A stretch of DNA of 64,000 bases from CAZBDU01 sp964490725 (GTDB lineage Bacteria; Spirochaetota; Spirochaetia; SZUA-6; DRHE01), in contig CAZBDU010000015.1 in the NCBI GenBank assembly GCA_964490725.1, positions 1 through 64,000 of the forward strand, read 5' to 3'. The notes beneath the pieces are model-generated. The model did not search any database and was not told where the DNA came from. It saw nothing but the letters and a program-made list of their open reading frames with translations. The position numbers were made by a program, and so were the translations under genes. Every line of letters starts with the position of its first letter. Position 1 is the first letter of the stretch. Positions 24,627 through 32,001 of this stretch are shown here, piece after piece.

Positions 24627-26633
24627 CTACTCCCGCCCCTCCCGCTGGTACCGGTGAATGGCGTCGAACTTGCAGCAGGTGAAGCACAGGCCGCAGCCGG
24701 TGCACTGCTCGGGGTCGATCGACATCACCCGGTCCTGCCGGGAGCTTTCTGTGCCCGCCGCCACCTGCAGGGCGGGACAGCCGGTATCCCGCAGGCAGGA
24801 ACGGCAGAAGGTGCACTTCCCGGCGTCTATCCGGTAGAGCAGGGGCCAGGGCTCGCGCCGGCCCGCGGTCAGGGCGCACTCCTGCCGGGAGATGATGACC
24901 TTCACCCCCTCCTTTCCCAGGGCGGAGGCGACGGCTTCCACGGACTGCTCCTGCTGGAAAGGGCGCATGAGCTGGAGGTGCTCCACCCCCATGCCGCGCA
25001 CCAGCGCCTCGATGTCCACGCGCCTGGCCCCCTGCGGCTGGAAGCGCTCCTCGGTGCCGGGGTTGACCTGGAAGCCGGTCATGCTGGTCCAGCCGTTGTC
25101 CAGGATGATGACCAGGAGGTTGGCGCCGTGCTGCACGGCGTTGATCAGCGGCGGGATGCCGGCGTGGAAGAAGGTGGAGTCCCCGATGGTGGCGATCACC
25201 GGGTGCTCCAGGCCGGCGCGGAAGAACCCCTGGGCCAGGCCGATGCTGGAGCCCATGGAGACCTCCGTCCAGCAGCTGTGGAAAGGCGGGTTCATGCCCA
25301 GGATGGTGCATCCGATGTCCCCGGTGACCACCGTGTTCTCGCGGGAGAGGCCCACCTTCTTCAGCGCCCGGTTGATGGCCATGTAGGTCCCCCGGTGGGG
25401 ACAGCCGGCGCAGAAGGTGATGGGGTGCTTCACCCCGGCCGGCGCGGCCTCCGGGGAGAGACTCCGGGCCGTCGAGTTCCCCGGAGGCGCCGGCACACCG
25501 GCTGCCGGGCGTGGCAGCTGTGGCGGGTCGCCGGCCACTGGCGAGGCGGCCCGCAGCGGAGCCGTCGGGGCGGCCGCCCGGCCCGAACCGGCTGCTGCCG
25601 GCGCGTCCAGCGCGTCCAGGCCGCGGCGGATCACCTCCTGGCTGTACCTGCCGGTGCGGGGCAGGAGGCCGTCCAGCTTGCCCAGGATGAGGCCGTTCCA
25701 GCTCGTCCTGGAGGCCTCGCTGCGCAGGAGCATCTCCACGAAGGGCTCCAGCTCCTCCAGCACCAGGATGCGCCGCGCCCGGGCGAACATCCGCCCGGCC
25801 AGCTCGCGGTCCAGGGGGTACACGCACTCCAGGCAGAGGGTGGAGACCTCCCCGCGCCCGGCCAGCGCTTCCGCGGCGTAGGGGATCAGGCTTCCGGCTG
25901 CCACCACGAACAGCCCCGCCGAGCCGCCCGCCGGCGCCTCGCGCAGCCGGTTCACTCCGGCCCGGCCGGCCTCCCGCTCCACCGCCTGGAGGCGCTCCAG
26001 GAGCGCCCGGTGCTGGGCGATGCAGATGGCGGCTCCGGCCTTGGTGTAGCGGGAGATGTCGCGCACGAAGCCGGCCTGCCGCCCCAGCGGGCTGTAGCGC
26101 GGCTCCCCCTCCACCTGCTCCCGGGCGTGGGCCACCGAGGTCACCGAGCGCAGGATCACCGGCAGCTCGGCCGCCTCGCTCAGATCGAAGGCCAGGCGGG
26201 CCAGCTCCCGGGCCCGGCGGGGGTTGGCGGGCTCCAGCACGGGAAGCCCGGCCCACTGGGCGAAAAGCCGGGTGTCCTGCTCGGGCATCCCCGCCTCCGC
26301 ACCGGGGTCGTCGGCGATGTACAGAACCAGCCCTCCCCGGGTGCCGGAGTAGGCCACCGAAAGGATGGTGTCGGAGGCCACGTTGGCCCCGGACATCTTC
26401 ATGGTGGCCAGGGCCCGCTTGCCCGCCCAGGCCGCGCCGGTGGCCACCTCGAAGGCCACCTTCTCGTTCACGCTCCACTCCACGTAGGGGGCGGGGTGGT
26501 TGCCCCCGGCGAAGCGCAGCAGCTCGGTGAGCGCCTCGGAGGAAGGGGTCCCGGGGTAGCCGGCGGCCACCTCGATCCCCGCTTCCAGCGCTCCCCAGGC
26601 GATGGCCTGGTTGCCGATGATCAGTCTCTTCAT
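24627..26633 (-). CDS. iorA: Indolepyruvate:ferredoxin oxidoreductase alpha subunit
   Basis: This 668-residue protein has the order expected for IorA. The N-terminal 2-oxoacid domain (AAGYPGTPSSEALTELL near residue 24) is followed by a middle domain. The TPP-binding region contains GDIGCTILGMNPPFHSCW and GDSTFFHAGIPPLINAV, then DNGWTSMTG. Two [4Fe-4S] motifs end the protein (CTFCRSCLRDTGC and CTGCGLCFTC). An Ala/Pro/Gly-rich linker of about 55 residues between the middle and TPP domains is longer than usual. The ATG at 26633 (MKRLIIGNQAIAWGAL) is the family start. The leader carries a sigma-70 promoter and an operator shared with the IclR promoter. Confidence 0.95.
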   Translation of the reverse strand: MKRLIIGNQAIAWGALEAGIEVAAGYPGTPSSEALTELLRFAGGNHPAPYVEWSVNEKVAFEVATGAAWAGKRALATMKMSGANVASDTILSVAYSGTRGGLVLYIADDPGAEAGMPEQDTRLFAQWAGLPVLEPANPRRARELARLAFDLSEAAELPVILRSVTSVAHAREQVEGEPRYSPLGRQAGFVRDISRYTKAGAAICIAQHRALLERLQAVEREAGRAGVNRLREAPAGGSAGLFVVAAGSLIPYAAEALAGRGEVSTLCLECVYPLDRELAGRMFARARRILVLEELEPFVEMLLRSEASRTSWNGLILGKLDGLLPRTGRYSQEVIRRGLDALDAPAAAGSGRAAAPTAPLRAASPVAGDPPQLPRPAAGVPAPPGNSTARSLSPEAAPAGVKHPITFCAGCPHRGTYMAINRALKKVGLSRENTVVTGDIGCTILGMNPPFHSCWTEVSMGSSIGLAQGFFRAGLEHPVIATIGDSTFFHAGIPPLINAVQHGANLLVIILDNGWTSMTGFQVNPGTEERFQPQGARRVDIEALVRGMGVEHLQLMRPFQQEQSVEAVASALGKEGVKVIISRQECALTAGRREPWPLLYRIDAGKCTFCRSCLRDTGCPALQVAAGTESSRQDRVMSIDPEQCTGCGLCFTCCKFDAIHRYQREGRE

Positions 26634-26752
26634 GGCCGCCCCGCTGCGGCGGTCCCTGGCCTCGTGGCGATGCTCACGAGAGGGAGCCCACAATGGAGCC
26701 GGAAACGGCAGAGAGCAGATCGACGCGCGAGGCGCCGCCGGATGGAAGATTG

Positions 26753-26767
26753 TTGCATAATATGAAA
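26753..26767. promoter_or_regulatory. Predicted IclR-type operator in the iorA leader
   Basis: TTGCATAATATGAAA is a near-palindrome (12 of 15 positions symmetric) and differs at one position from the copy at 27923-27937. It lies about 25-40 bases downstream of the predicted iorA transcription start, where a bound repressor could block elongation. Confidence 0.55.
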
Positions 26768-26797
26768 TCTCGTTGCTTATGTGGAGACAACATGAAC

Positions 26798-26826
26798 AGT
26801 GTAGCGCAGCTCCCCGCCCCTGTCAA
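26798..26826 (-). promoter_or_regulatory. Sigma-70 promoter of the iorA-iorB-synthetase operon
   Basis: On the minus strand TTGACA (26826-26821) and TACACT (26803-26798) are separated by exactly 17 bases. The -35 overlaps the stop of the dehydrogenase gene. Initiation is expected near 26790, about 155 bases before the iorA ATG. Confidence 0.65.
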
Positions 26827-27830
26827 GAAAGCCCGCCTCCTCCCCGGCGAAAGAGCACCTCGGGGTTCACCATGTAGCGAGGCCGCGCCCCGTTGAGCAC
26901 TCGAACCACCTCTTCCATTCCCCGCTCCCTGAGCCGTTCGGTGCTCTGCTCCGAGTACCAGGCCGAATGCGGGGTAACGATCACGTTGCCGCACCTGAGC
27001 AGGGGATTGTCCGTTTCCGGAGGCTCGGTTTCCAGAACGTCCAGGCCGGCCCCGGAGAGTCTTCCGGTTTGAAGCGACGCATACAGGGCCCGCTCGTCCA
27101 CGACCTTGCCGCGGCACGTGCTGATCAGGGCGGCCCCGGGCTTCAAGAGCCCCAGCTCCCGGTCACCGATCATGTGGAAAGTCTCCGGGGTCAGGGGGAC
27201 GTGGAGGGACAGAAAATCCGCCCTGGAGAGGATTTCCTCCAGGTCGTAGCAGCGCCCCACTGCGAGAAGGGAGAAGATGTCGTCGTCCAGGTAAGGGTCG
27301 TAGGCCAGCACCTCCAGACCCAGGGCCTGAGCCCGGGGTGCCAGAGCTCTGCCGATCCTGCCCAGCCCCACGATTCCCAGAGTCAGCGAGGAGAGATCCG
27401 GGATCGGTTTGCAGATGTTGTAGTCCCAGCCTCCGGAAGACGTTTCGGCCATCAGCTGCTTGATCTTGCGATGGCAGGCCAGCAGCAGGGTCAGCGCGTG
27501 GATGGCCACCTGCTCCCTGCAGTAGTCCGGAACGTTGCTGACGATAATGCCCTTTTGGGTGGCCGCCTTCACATCGACGAAATCGTAGCCCACTTCCAGG
27601 GCCTGGATGATCCTGCAGCGGCGCATGACCTTCAGGTGGTCTTCACGGATGGGACGGTCGATCACCACCAGGGCATCCGCCGAGGCGATCGCCTCTTTGA
27701 ACGCGCCGTCGTCGAGCCCCTTGAAGGCCACAAGCTCCGCTTCGGCTTCCCTGGCCTTGTCATGGAAGAACCGAAGGTCGAAGTACTTCAGGTAGACTCG
27801 ATCGCCGGCGGTCACGATCTTGCGTTTCAA
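26823..27830 (-). CDS. D-isomer-specific 2-hydroxyacid dehydrogenase
   Basis: This 335-residue protein has the NAD-binding motif GIVGLGRIGRALAPRA (about residue 150) with the Asp of AYDPY after it. The catalytic Arg is in STCRGKVVDERA (about 240), the Glu in LDVLETEPPE (about 268) and the His in VTPHSAWYSE (about 290). The sequence is closest to CtBP/SerA-like members. It would reversibly reduce 2-oxoacids to D-2-hydroxyacids with NADH. Next to iorAB and the aminotransferases it could dispose of surplus reductant by making aryl-lactates. The start is uncertain: a TTG at 27830 (AAAGG upstream) or GTG at 27815. It diverges from the IclR gene. Confidence 0.85.
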   Translation of the reverse strand: MKRKIVTAGDRVYLKYFDLRFFHDKAREAEAELVAFKGLDDGAFKEAIASADALVVIDRPIREDHLKVMRRCRIIQALEVGYDFVDVKAATQKGIIVSNVPDYCREQVAIHALTLLLACHRKIKQLMAETSSGGWDYNICKPIPDLSSLTLGIVGLGRIGRALAPRAQALGLEVLAYDPYLDDDIFSLLAVGRCYDLEEILSRADFLSLHVPLTPETFHMIGDRELGLLKPGAALISTCRGKVVDERALYASLQTGRLSGAGLDVLETEPPETDNPLLRCGNVIVTPHSAWYSEQSTERLRERGMEEVVRVLNGARPRYMVNPEVLFRRGGGGLS

Positions 27831-27888
27831 TCTTCCGGTACCTTTCAGCCTGCGCAGCGCCGAAGTCCGTATTCGCCAAAAAAGGGGT

Positions 27889-27917
27889 TTGACAATTTCC
27901 TCAAAGACAAGTACAAT
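27889..27917 (+). promoter_or_regulatory. Sigma-70 promoter of the IclR operon
   Basis: TTGACA at 27889-27894 and TACAAT at 27912-27917 are 17 bases apart, close to consensus. Predicted initiation near 27924 falls on the operator at 27923-27937. Confidence 0.7.
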
Positions 27918-27922
27918 TGTCG

Positions 27923-27937
27923 TTGCATAATCTGAAA
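27923..27937. promoter_or_regulatory. Predicted IclR-type operator at the IclR promoter
   Basis: TTGCATAATCTGAAA overlaps the predicted transcription start and matches the site at 26753-26767 in 14 of 15 positions. The next bases form GAAA-N5-TTTC (27934-27946), a half-site arrangement known from IclR-family boxes. Autoregulation by the adjacent IclR protein is the simplest reading. Confidence 0.55.
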
Positions 27938-27962
27938 CGGTATTTCGTGTAGGGCAATAGTA

Positions 27963-28730
27963 GTGCAAGTGCTGTCTTCTGTCAAGAAAGCCCTGGAGCT
28001 GCTGGATCATTTCACCGCTGAGCGACCCGAGCTCGGCCTGGCGGAGATCAGCCGGGAGGTGGATGCCCACAAGAGCTCGGTGTTTCGTGTATTGACCACG
28101 CTGGAGGCGGCGGGATTTCTGGACAAGGACCCTCAGAGCGGAAGGTACCGCCTGGGACTGAAGATTCTGGATCTGGCCGGACGGGTCTGGGGCCGCCACG
28201 ACGTCAGGCACATTGCCGGTCCCTTCATGGAGGAGGCGGCCCGAAAGAGCGGCGAAATCATCCACCTGGCGGTGCTCGATGGGCCGGACATCGTCTATCT
28301 CGAAAAGAAGGGTCAGGGACAGGTTCTTACCGTGGCAACCCGGGTGGGCGGCCGAAATCCTGCCTACGCATCCGCCATGGGCAAGGTCCTTCTGGCGGAC
28401 CTGTCCCAGAGGGAGCTCAAGGGGATTCTTGGCCGGGGAAGGCTGAGCAGGCTCACCGTCAATACGATCACCGAGATGCCGAGACTGGTGGAGGAGCTCG
28501 ACAGGATTCGGGAGCAGGGCTTTGCCCTGGACAACGAGGAGACCTTTCCGGGCATTCGCTGCGTCGGTGCTCCCATTCGGGATGCCGGGGGTAAAGCAAT
28601 CGCCGCGCTCAGTGTCACGGTTCCGGCTCAGCGGATGGAGGCCGGGCGGGTCGAGGAGCTGCGGGGCATGATCACGAGCACGGCCCGGATGATATCGCAG
28701 CGGGTGGTGGCCAGCAGGGCGGAGGCCTGA
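27963..28730 (+). CDS. IclR family transcriptional regulator
   Basis: This 255-residue protein has an N-terminal winged helix (ALELLDHFTAERPELGLAEI then HKSSVFRVLTTLEAAGFL) and the C-terminal effector-binding GAF-like domain (PAYASAMGKVLLA, DNEETFPGIRCVGAPIRD, AALSVTVP). It begins with a GTG preceded by AGGG. Four bases separate its stop from the following aminotransferase, so it leads that operon. It is the likely regulator of both its own operon and the iorA operon through the shared operator. The effector is probably a 2-oxoacid, amino acid or methylated precursor (inference). Confidence 0.92.
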   Translation: MQVLSSVKKALELLDHFTAERPELGLAEISREVDAHKSSVFRVLTTLEAAGFLDKDPQSGRYRLGLKILDLAGRVWGRHDVRHIAGPFMEEAARKSGEIIHLAVLDGPDIVYLEKKGQGQVLTVATRVGGRNPAYASAMGKVLLADLSQRELKGILGRGRLSRLTVNTITEMPRLVEELDRIREQGFALDNEETFPGIRCVGAPIRDAGGKAIAALSVTVPAQRMEAGRVEELRGMITSTARMISQRVVASRAEA

Positions 28731-28734
28731 GGCG

Positions 28735-29829
28735 ATGCTGAAGGAGCTGCTGCGAAACGGGGTGCTGGCGGTCGATGCCTGGCCCGGCGGAAGGCCCATC
28801 GAGGAGGTCCAGGCGGAGCTGGGGCTTTCCGCGCTCGCGCTCATGGCCACCAATGAGAATCCATTGGGCCCCTCTCCCAGGGCCGTGGAGGCGATGAAGG
28901 CGGAGATCTACAAGGTCAACCGCTATCCCCAGGGCCCGTGTGAGCACTTGAGGCGCAAAGTCGGCGCAGCGCTGGGGATCGGCAGGGAAACGATCATGTT
29001 CAGCAATGGGGCGGACAACTGCCTCCAGATCATCGCCTGCACCTTTCTGAACCCCGGGGAGGAGGTCGTTCTGGCCCGTCCGACCTTCTCTATCTACCGG
29101 ACCGTGGCCAGGATCGCGGGAGCTGTGCCTGTCGAGGTTCCCTTGAGAGACTACAGTCACGATCTGAGGGCCATGGCGGAAAAGATCGGGCCTCGCACCA
29201 AGCTGGTCTTCGTCTGCAACCCCAACAACCCCACCGGGACCATCGTGCGGAAGAAAGAGCTGGATGCCTTCGTGGCGTCGCTTCCGGACCACGTCGTCCT
29301 GATCCTCGACGAGGCCTACTTCGAGTTCGTCACCGATCCGGAGTATCCCAACGCTCTGGACTACATCCAGCAGGGGCGCGCCGTCGTGGCCCTGCGCACC
29401 TTCTCCAAGCTGTACGGGATCGCCGGCTTGAGAATCGGCTACACTCTGGCCTCCGCGGAGCTGACCTCGGCGATGGAGCGGGTGCGGGAGCCGTTTCCCG
29501 TCTCCAGGATCGCCGAAGCGGCGGCGCTGGCGGCGATGGATGACGAGGAGTTCAAGAGCCGGGTGCTGGCCAACAACGAACGCAGCAGAAGGTTCTTCGG
29601 CGAGAGCTTCGCCAGACTCGGGCTGCCCTACGTTCAGACCCACACCAACTTTATCTTCGTGGACCTGAAGGCGGATGCGGGAGAGACTGCGCAGGCACTG
29701 CTGAAGCAGGGATATCTGATCTGTCCGGGCACTGCCTGGAAGCACCCGACGTTCGCCAGAATCACATTCGGTACCATGGAGGAGAATCGCGGGCTCATCG
29801 CCGCGATGGCCAGGGTGTTGGGACAATGA
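28735..29829 (+). CDS. HisC-like aminotransferase in the amino-acid/methyltransferase operon
   Basis: This 364-residue PLP aminotransferase has MATNENPLGPSPRA (about residue 37), SNGADNCLQI, CNPNNPTGTIV (about 160), LDEAYFEF (about 193) and the PLP lysine in RTFSKLYGIAGLR (about 220). It is a paralogue of the gene at 13734. The HisC subfamily includes aromatic amino-acid and phosphonate transaminases. Here, beside a corrinoid methyltransferase and an IclR shared with iorAB, it probably converts an amino acid to the 2-oxoacid consumed by IorAB. Confidence 0.85.
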   Translation: MLKELLRNGVLAVDAWPGGRPIEEVQAELGLSALALMATNENPLGPSPRAVEAMKAEIYKVNRYPQGPCEHLRRKVGAALGIGRETIMFSNGADNCLQIIACTFLNPGEEVVLARPTFSIYRTVARIAGAVPVEVPLRDYSHDLRAMAEKIGPRTKLVFVCNPNNPTGTIVRKKELDAFVASLPDHVVLILDEAYFEFVTDPEYPNALDYIQQGRAVVALRTFSKLYGIAGLRIGYTLASAELTSAMERVREPFPVSRIAEAAALAAMDDEEFKSRVLANNERSRRFFGESFARLGLPYVQTHTNFIFVDLKADAGETAQALLKQGYLICPGTAWKHPTFARITFGTMEENRGLIAAMARVLGQ

Positions 29830-29840
29830 GAAGGCCGGCG

Positions 29841-29885
29841 GCGCAAGCATCGGACCGGTTTGGCGAGCTGCAGCCTCGCTTGCGC
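29841..29885 (+). other. Nested hairpins between aminotransferase and corrinoid-protein genes
   Basis: GCGCAAGC (29841-29848) pairs with GCTTGCGC (29878-29885). An alternative stem GCGAG (29863-29867)/CTCGC (29875-29879) would be mutually exclusive with it. No T-tract follows, so it is more likely an mRNA processing or stability element than a terminator. Confidence 0.35.
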
Positions 29886-29929
29886 GCATACACAACAGAA
29901 GACCTGTAGATTGGGAAGGGAGGACAGAG

Positions 29930-30562
29930 ATGTCGCTTCAAGAGCTTTGCCGCGCCGTGGAGACGGGAGACCAGGGTAGGGGCAAGGAGCTGGCTCAGAA
30001 ACTCATCGAAGGGGGAACCGATCCACTGCAGATCATCGACGCCCTGACCAAAGTGATGGATGAGATCGGAGAGAAGTTCGCCCGGCTGGAGATCTTTCTG
30101 CCCGAGATGATGATGAGCGGAGAGGCCATGTCCAAGGTGGTGGAGCTGTTGAGCCCCCACCTGAAGAAGGGGGGCGGCGGCGAGCCCAAGGGCAAGGTGG
30201 TGCTGGGCACTGTGAAGGGGGACCTTCACGAGATCGGCAAGAACATCGTCAAGCTGATGCTTCAGGCCGGGTTGTTCGAAGTCAAGGATGTCGGCGTGGA
30301 CGTGGATCCCGTGAGGTTCATCAAAGAGGCGGAGAGCTTCGGAGCGGACATCATCGGAGCTTCCTCACTGATGACCACCACGATGCCCCACCAGAAGGAG
30401 CTGATCGACATCCTGAAGGAGGAGGGCAAACGGGAAAAGTACAAGGTGGTGATCGGTGGAGCCCCTACCACCACGGAGTGGGCCGAGGAGATCGCAGCGG
30501 ACCTGTATGCGCCCGATGCGGGTTCTGCCCCCAGGCTGTTTTCCCAGCTGTTGAAGAAGTAG
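29930..30562 (+). CDS. Corrinoid (B12-binding) methyltransferase protein, MtmC/MttC type
   Basis: This 210-residue protein has the two-domain corrinoid-protein architecture: an N-terminal helical cap (residues about 1-85, ending LPEMMMSGEAMSKVVELL) and a Rossmann B12 domain with the diagnostic base-off His in GDLHEIGKNIV (about residue 103), then GASSLMTTTMPHQKELI and VVIGGAPTTTEWAEEI. It receives a methyl group on cobalt from a substrate-specific MtxB and passes it to an MtxA acceptor enzyme. The gene for its partner MtxB follows by 18 bases. No MtxA or RamA/RACo activator is visible in the window. GGGAGG precedes the ATG. Confidence 0.93.
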   Translation: MSLQELCRAVETGDQGRGKELAQKLIEGGTDPLQIIDALTKVMDEIGEKFARLEIFLPEMMMSGEAMSKVVELLSPHLKKGGGGEPKGKVVLGTVKGDLHEIGKNIVKLMLQAGLFEVKDVGVDVDPVRFIKEAESFGADIIGASSLMTTTMPHQKELIDILKEEGKREKYKVVIGGAPTTTEWAEEIAADLYAPDAGSAPRLFSQLLKK

Positions 30563-30580
30563 ATCGAGGAGGAGCCCACG

Positions 30581-31963
30581 ATGAGCAATCCATACAGACT
30601 TTGGGAAATCCAGGGCCGCTCCGACACAGGTCCCTTCTGCGAAGAGGATGACTTTCTGCCCAAGATCTTCGCGCCCAGGCTGCGGGAGATCGTGAAGAAA
30701 CACGAGATCAGGTACGATCCCCAGACGCCGGTTCCGGCGGATGACGGGATGGCCGACCGGATCTGGCAGGCAGGCTGGGAGCTGTTCCGGGAGGTGGGAC
30801 TGTACAACACCGACACGCACCGGATCATCAAGCTCTCCGACCAGGAGATCAAGGAAGCCCTGTACGCGACCTCCGACTGCTACTGGGTCGGTGCCGGCAA
30901 GGATGCGGTGTTGTGGAGACATCGCGGTGTGGAGGACACCGAGCCTCCCTTCTGCATCTTCTCCCCCGACTGTACCTGCTCGGAGGATCTCTTCTACTCC
31001 TACTGCCTGGCCTTCCTGAAGGAACCGCTGCTGGACGGTTTTTGCGCTCCCATCCTGGAGGAGTCCATGGGACAGCTGATCCGCTCGGCCAGCCCTTTCG
31101 AGATCAACGGCGTGACGGAGCACATCTACAAGATGCGCCTGGCGGCCAAACAGGTGGGCCGGCCGGGGGTGCACTTCGTGGCCGTGGGCACGGCGGAGCA
31201 CGACAGCGGGCAGATCGCCGTGTCCAACAACGAGTGGGGCGTCAGGACCACCGATTCCCGCATCATCGGCACCCTGACGGAGTTCAAGACCGCCGACACC
31301 CTGCTCAACCGGGCGGTGCACTGCGCCCAGTATGGCTGCTACTCCGGCAACCTCACCGGCCCGATCTACGGCGGCTGGTGCGGAGGCTCGGAAGGGGTGG
31401 CGGTGGCGCTGGTGGCCTACAGCCTGAACGGCCTGTGCATCTACGGCGCCCAGTACAACCAGCACTTCCCCTTCCACCTCAACTGGGGCTCCAACACCAC
31501 CCGGGAGCTGCTGTGGCCCATCTCCATGGCCGGACAGGCCATGGCTCGCAACAGCAAGCTGCTGTACACCTCCAACGGCTTCGCCAACGCCGGGCCCATG
31601 ACCGAGATGCTCTTCTTCGAGACCGCCTGCCACGCCCTGGTCAGCGTGGTGACCGGCTGGCACCTCTGGGAGATGGCCTCCGCCCGGAACAAGTTCCGCA
31701 ACCGGGCCACTCCGTTGGAGGCAAGGCTGGGCATGGAGGTGGGACACGCCGTGGCCCGTCAGGGAATGACCCGTGGCCGGGCCAACGAGATCGCCCTGCA
31801 GCTGCTCTCGAAGTACGAAGCAGAAGCGGCGACCGCTCCCAAGGGTGTGGAATACCGGGAATGCTACGATGTACCCAGGGCCAATCCGACCCAGGAGCAC
31901 TACGACATGTACCGCCGCTGCAAGGACGAGGTGGCCAGGCTCGGGGTCGAGTTCCCTTACTAG
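30581..31963 (+). CDS. MtmB-family (monomethylamine) methyltransferase lacking pyrrolysine
   Basis: This 460-residue protein aligns by eye along its whole length with Methanosarcina MtmB (about 458 residues). Shared segments include YNTDTHRIIK (about 75-84), VGAGKDAV (103-110), GRPG (193-196), WGSNTTRE (302-309), AGPMTEM (337-343), PLEARLGMEVG (378-388) and RECYDV (426-431). In archaeal MtmB the amber-encoded pyrrolysine lies six residues after the second Gly pair; here that position, about residue 200, is Val, and there is no internal TAG. It therefore cannot use the Pyl imine mechanism and probably demethylates another N-methyl compound, methylating the corrinoid protein encoded just upstream. 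GAGGAGG precedes the ATG. Confidence 0.82.
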   Translation: MSNPYRLWEIQGRSDTGPFCEEDDFLPKIFAPRLREIVKKHEIRYDPQTPVPADDGMADRIWQAGWELFREVGLYNTDTHRIIKLSDQEIKEALYATSDCYWVGAGKDAVLWRHRGVEDTEPPFCIFSPDCTCSEDLFYSYCLAFLKEPLLDGFCAPILEESMGQLIRSASPFEINGVTEHIYKMRLAAKQVGRPGVHFVAVGTAEHDSGQIAVSNNEWGVRTTDSRIIGTLTEFKTADTLLNRAVHCAQYGCYSGNLTGPIYGGWCGGSEGVAVALVAYSLNGLCIYGAQYNQHFPFHLNWGSNTTRELLWPISMAGQAMARNSKLLYTSNGFANAGPMTEMLFFETACHALVSVVTGWHLWEMASARNKFRNRATPLEARLGMEVGHAVARQGMTRGRANEIALQLLSKYEAEAATAPKGVEYRECYDVPRANPTQEHYDMYRRCKDEVARLGVEFPY

Positions 31964-31980
31964 GCGGCCGAGCAGGGACG

Positions 31981-32001
31981 AAGGATGAAGGATGAAGGAT
32001 G
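31981..32001 (+). repeat. Three tandem AAGGATG heptamers at the aminotransferase start
   Basis: AAGGATG is repeated exactly three times, with a degenerate fourth unit (GCTGATG). Each unit contains both a Shine-Dalgarno-like AAGGA and an ATG. Only the third ATG (31999) is in frame with the aminotransferase. A change in copy number would move which ATG is served by which site. Confidence 0.7.

Noticed and set aside
27934..27946. KdgR-type operator as the main IclR site
   Set aside because: GAAA-N5-TTTC occurs only at the IclR promoter and not at iorA, whereas the 15-base motif is shared by both, so the latter is the better candidate.
29830..29929. Cobalamin riboswitch before the corrinoid-protein gene
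   Set aside because: The 100-base spacer is too short and shows no B12-box-like sequence; only simple hairpins are visible.
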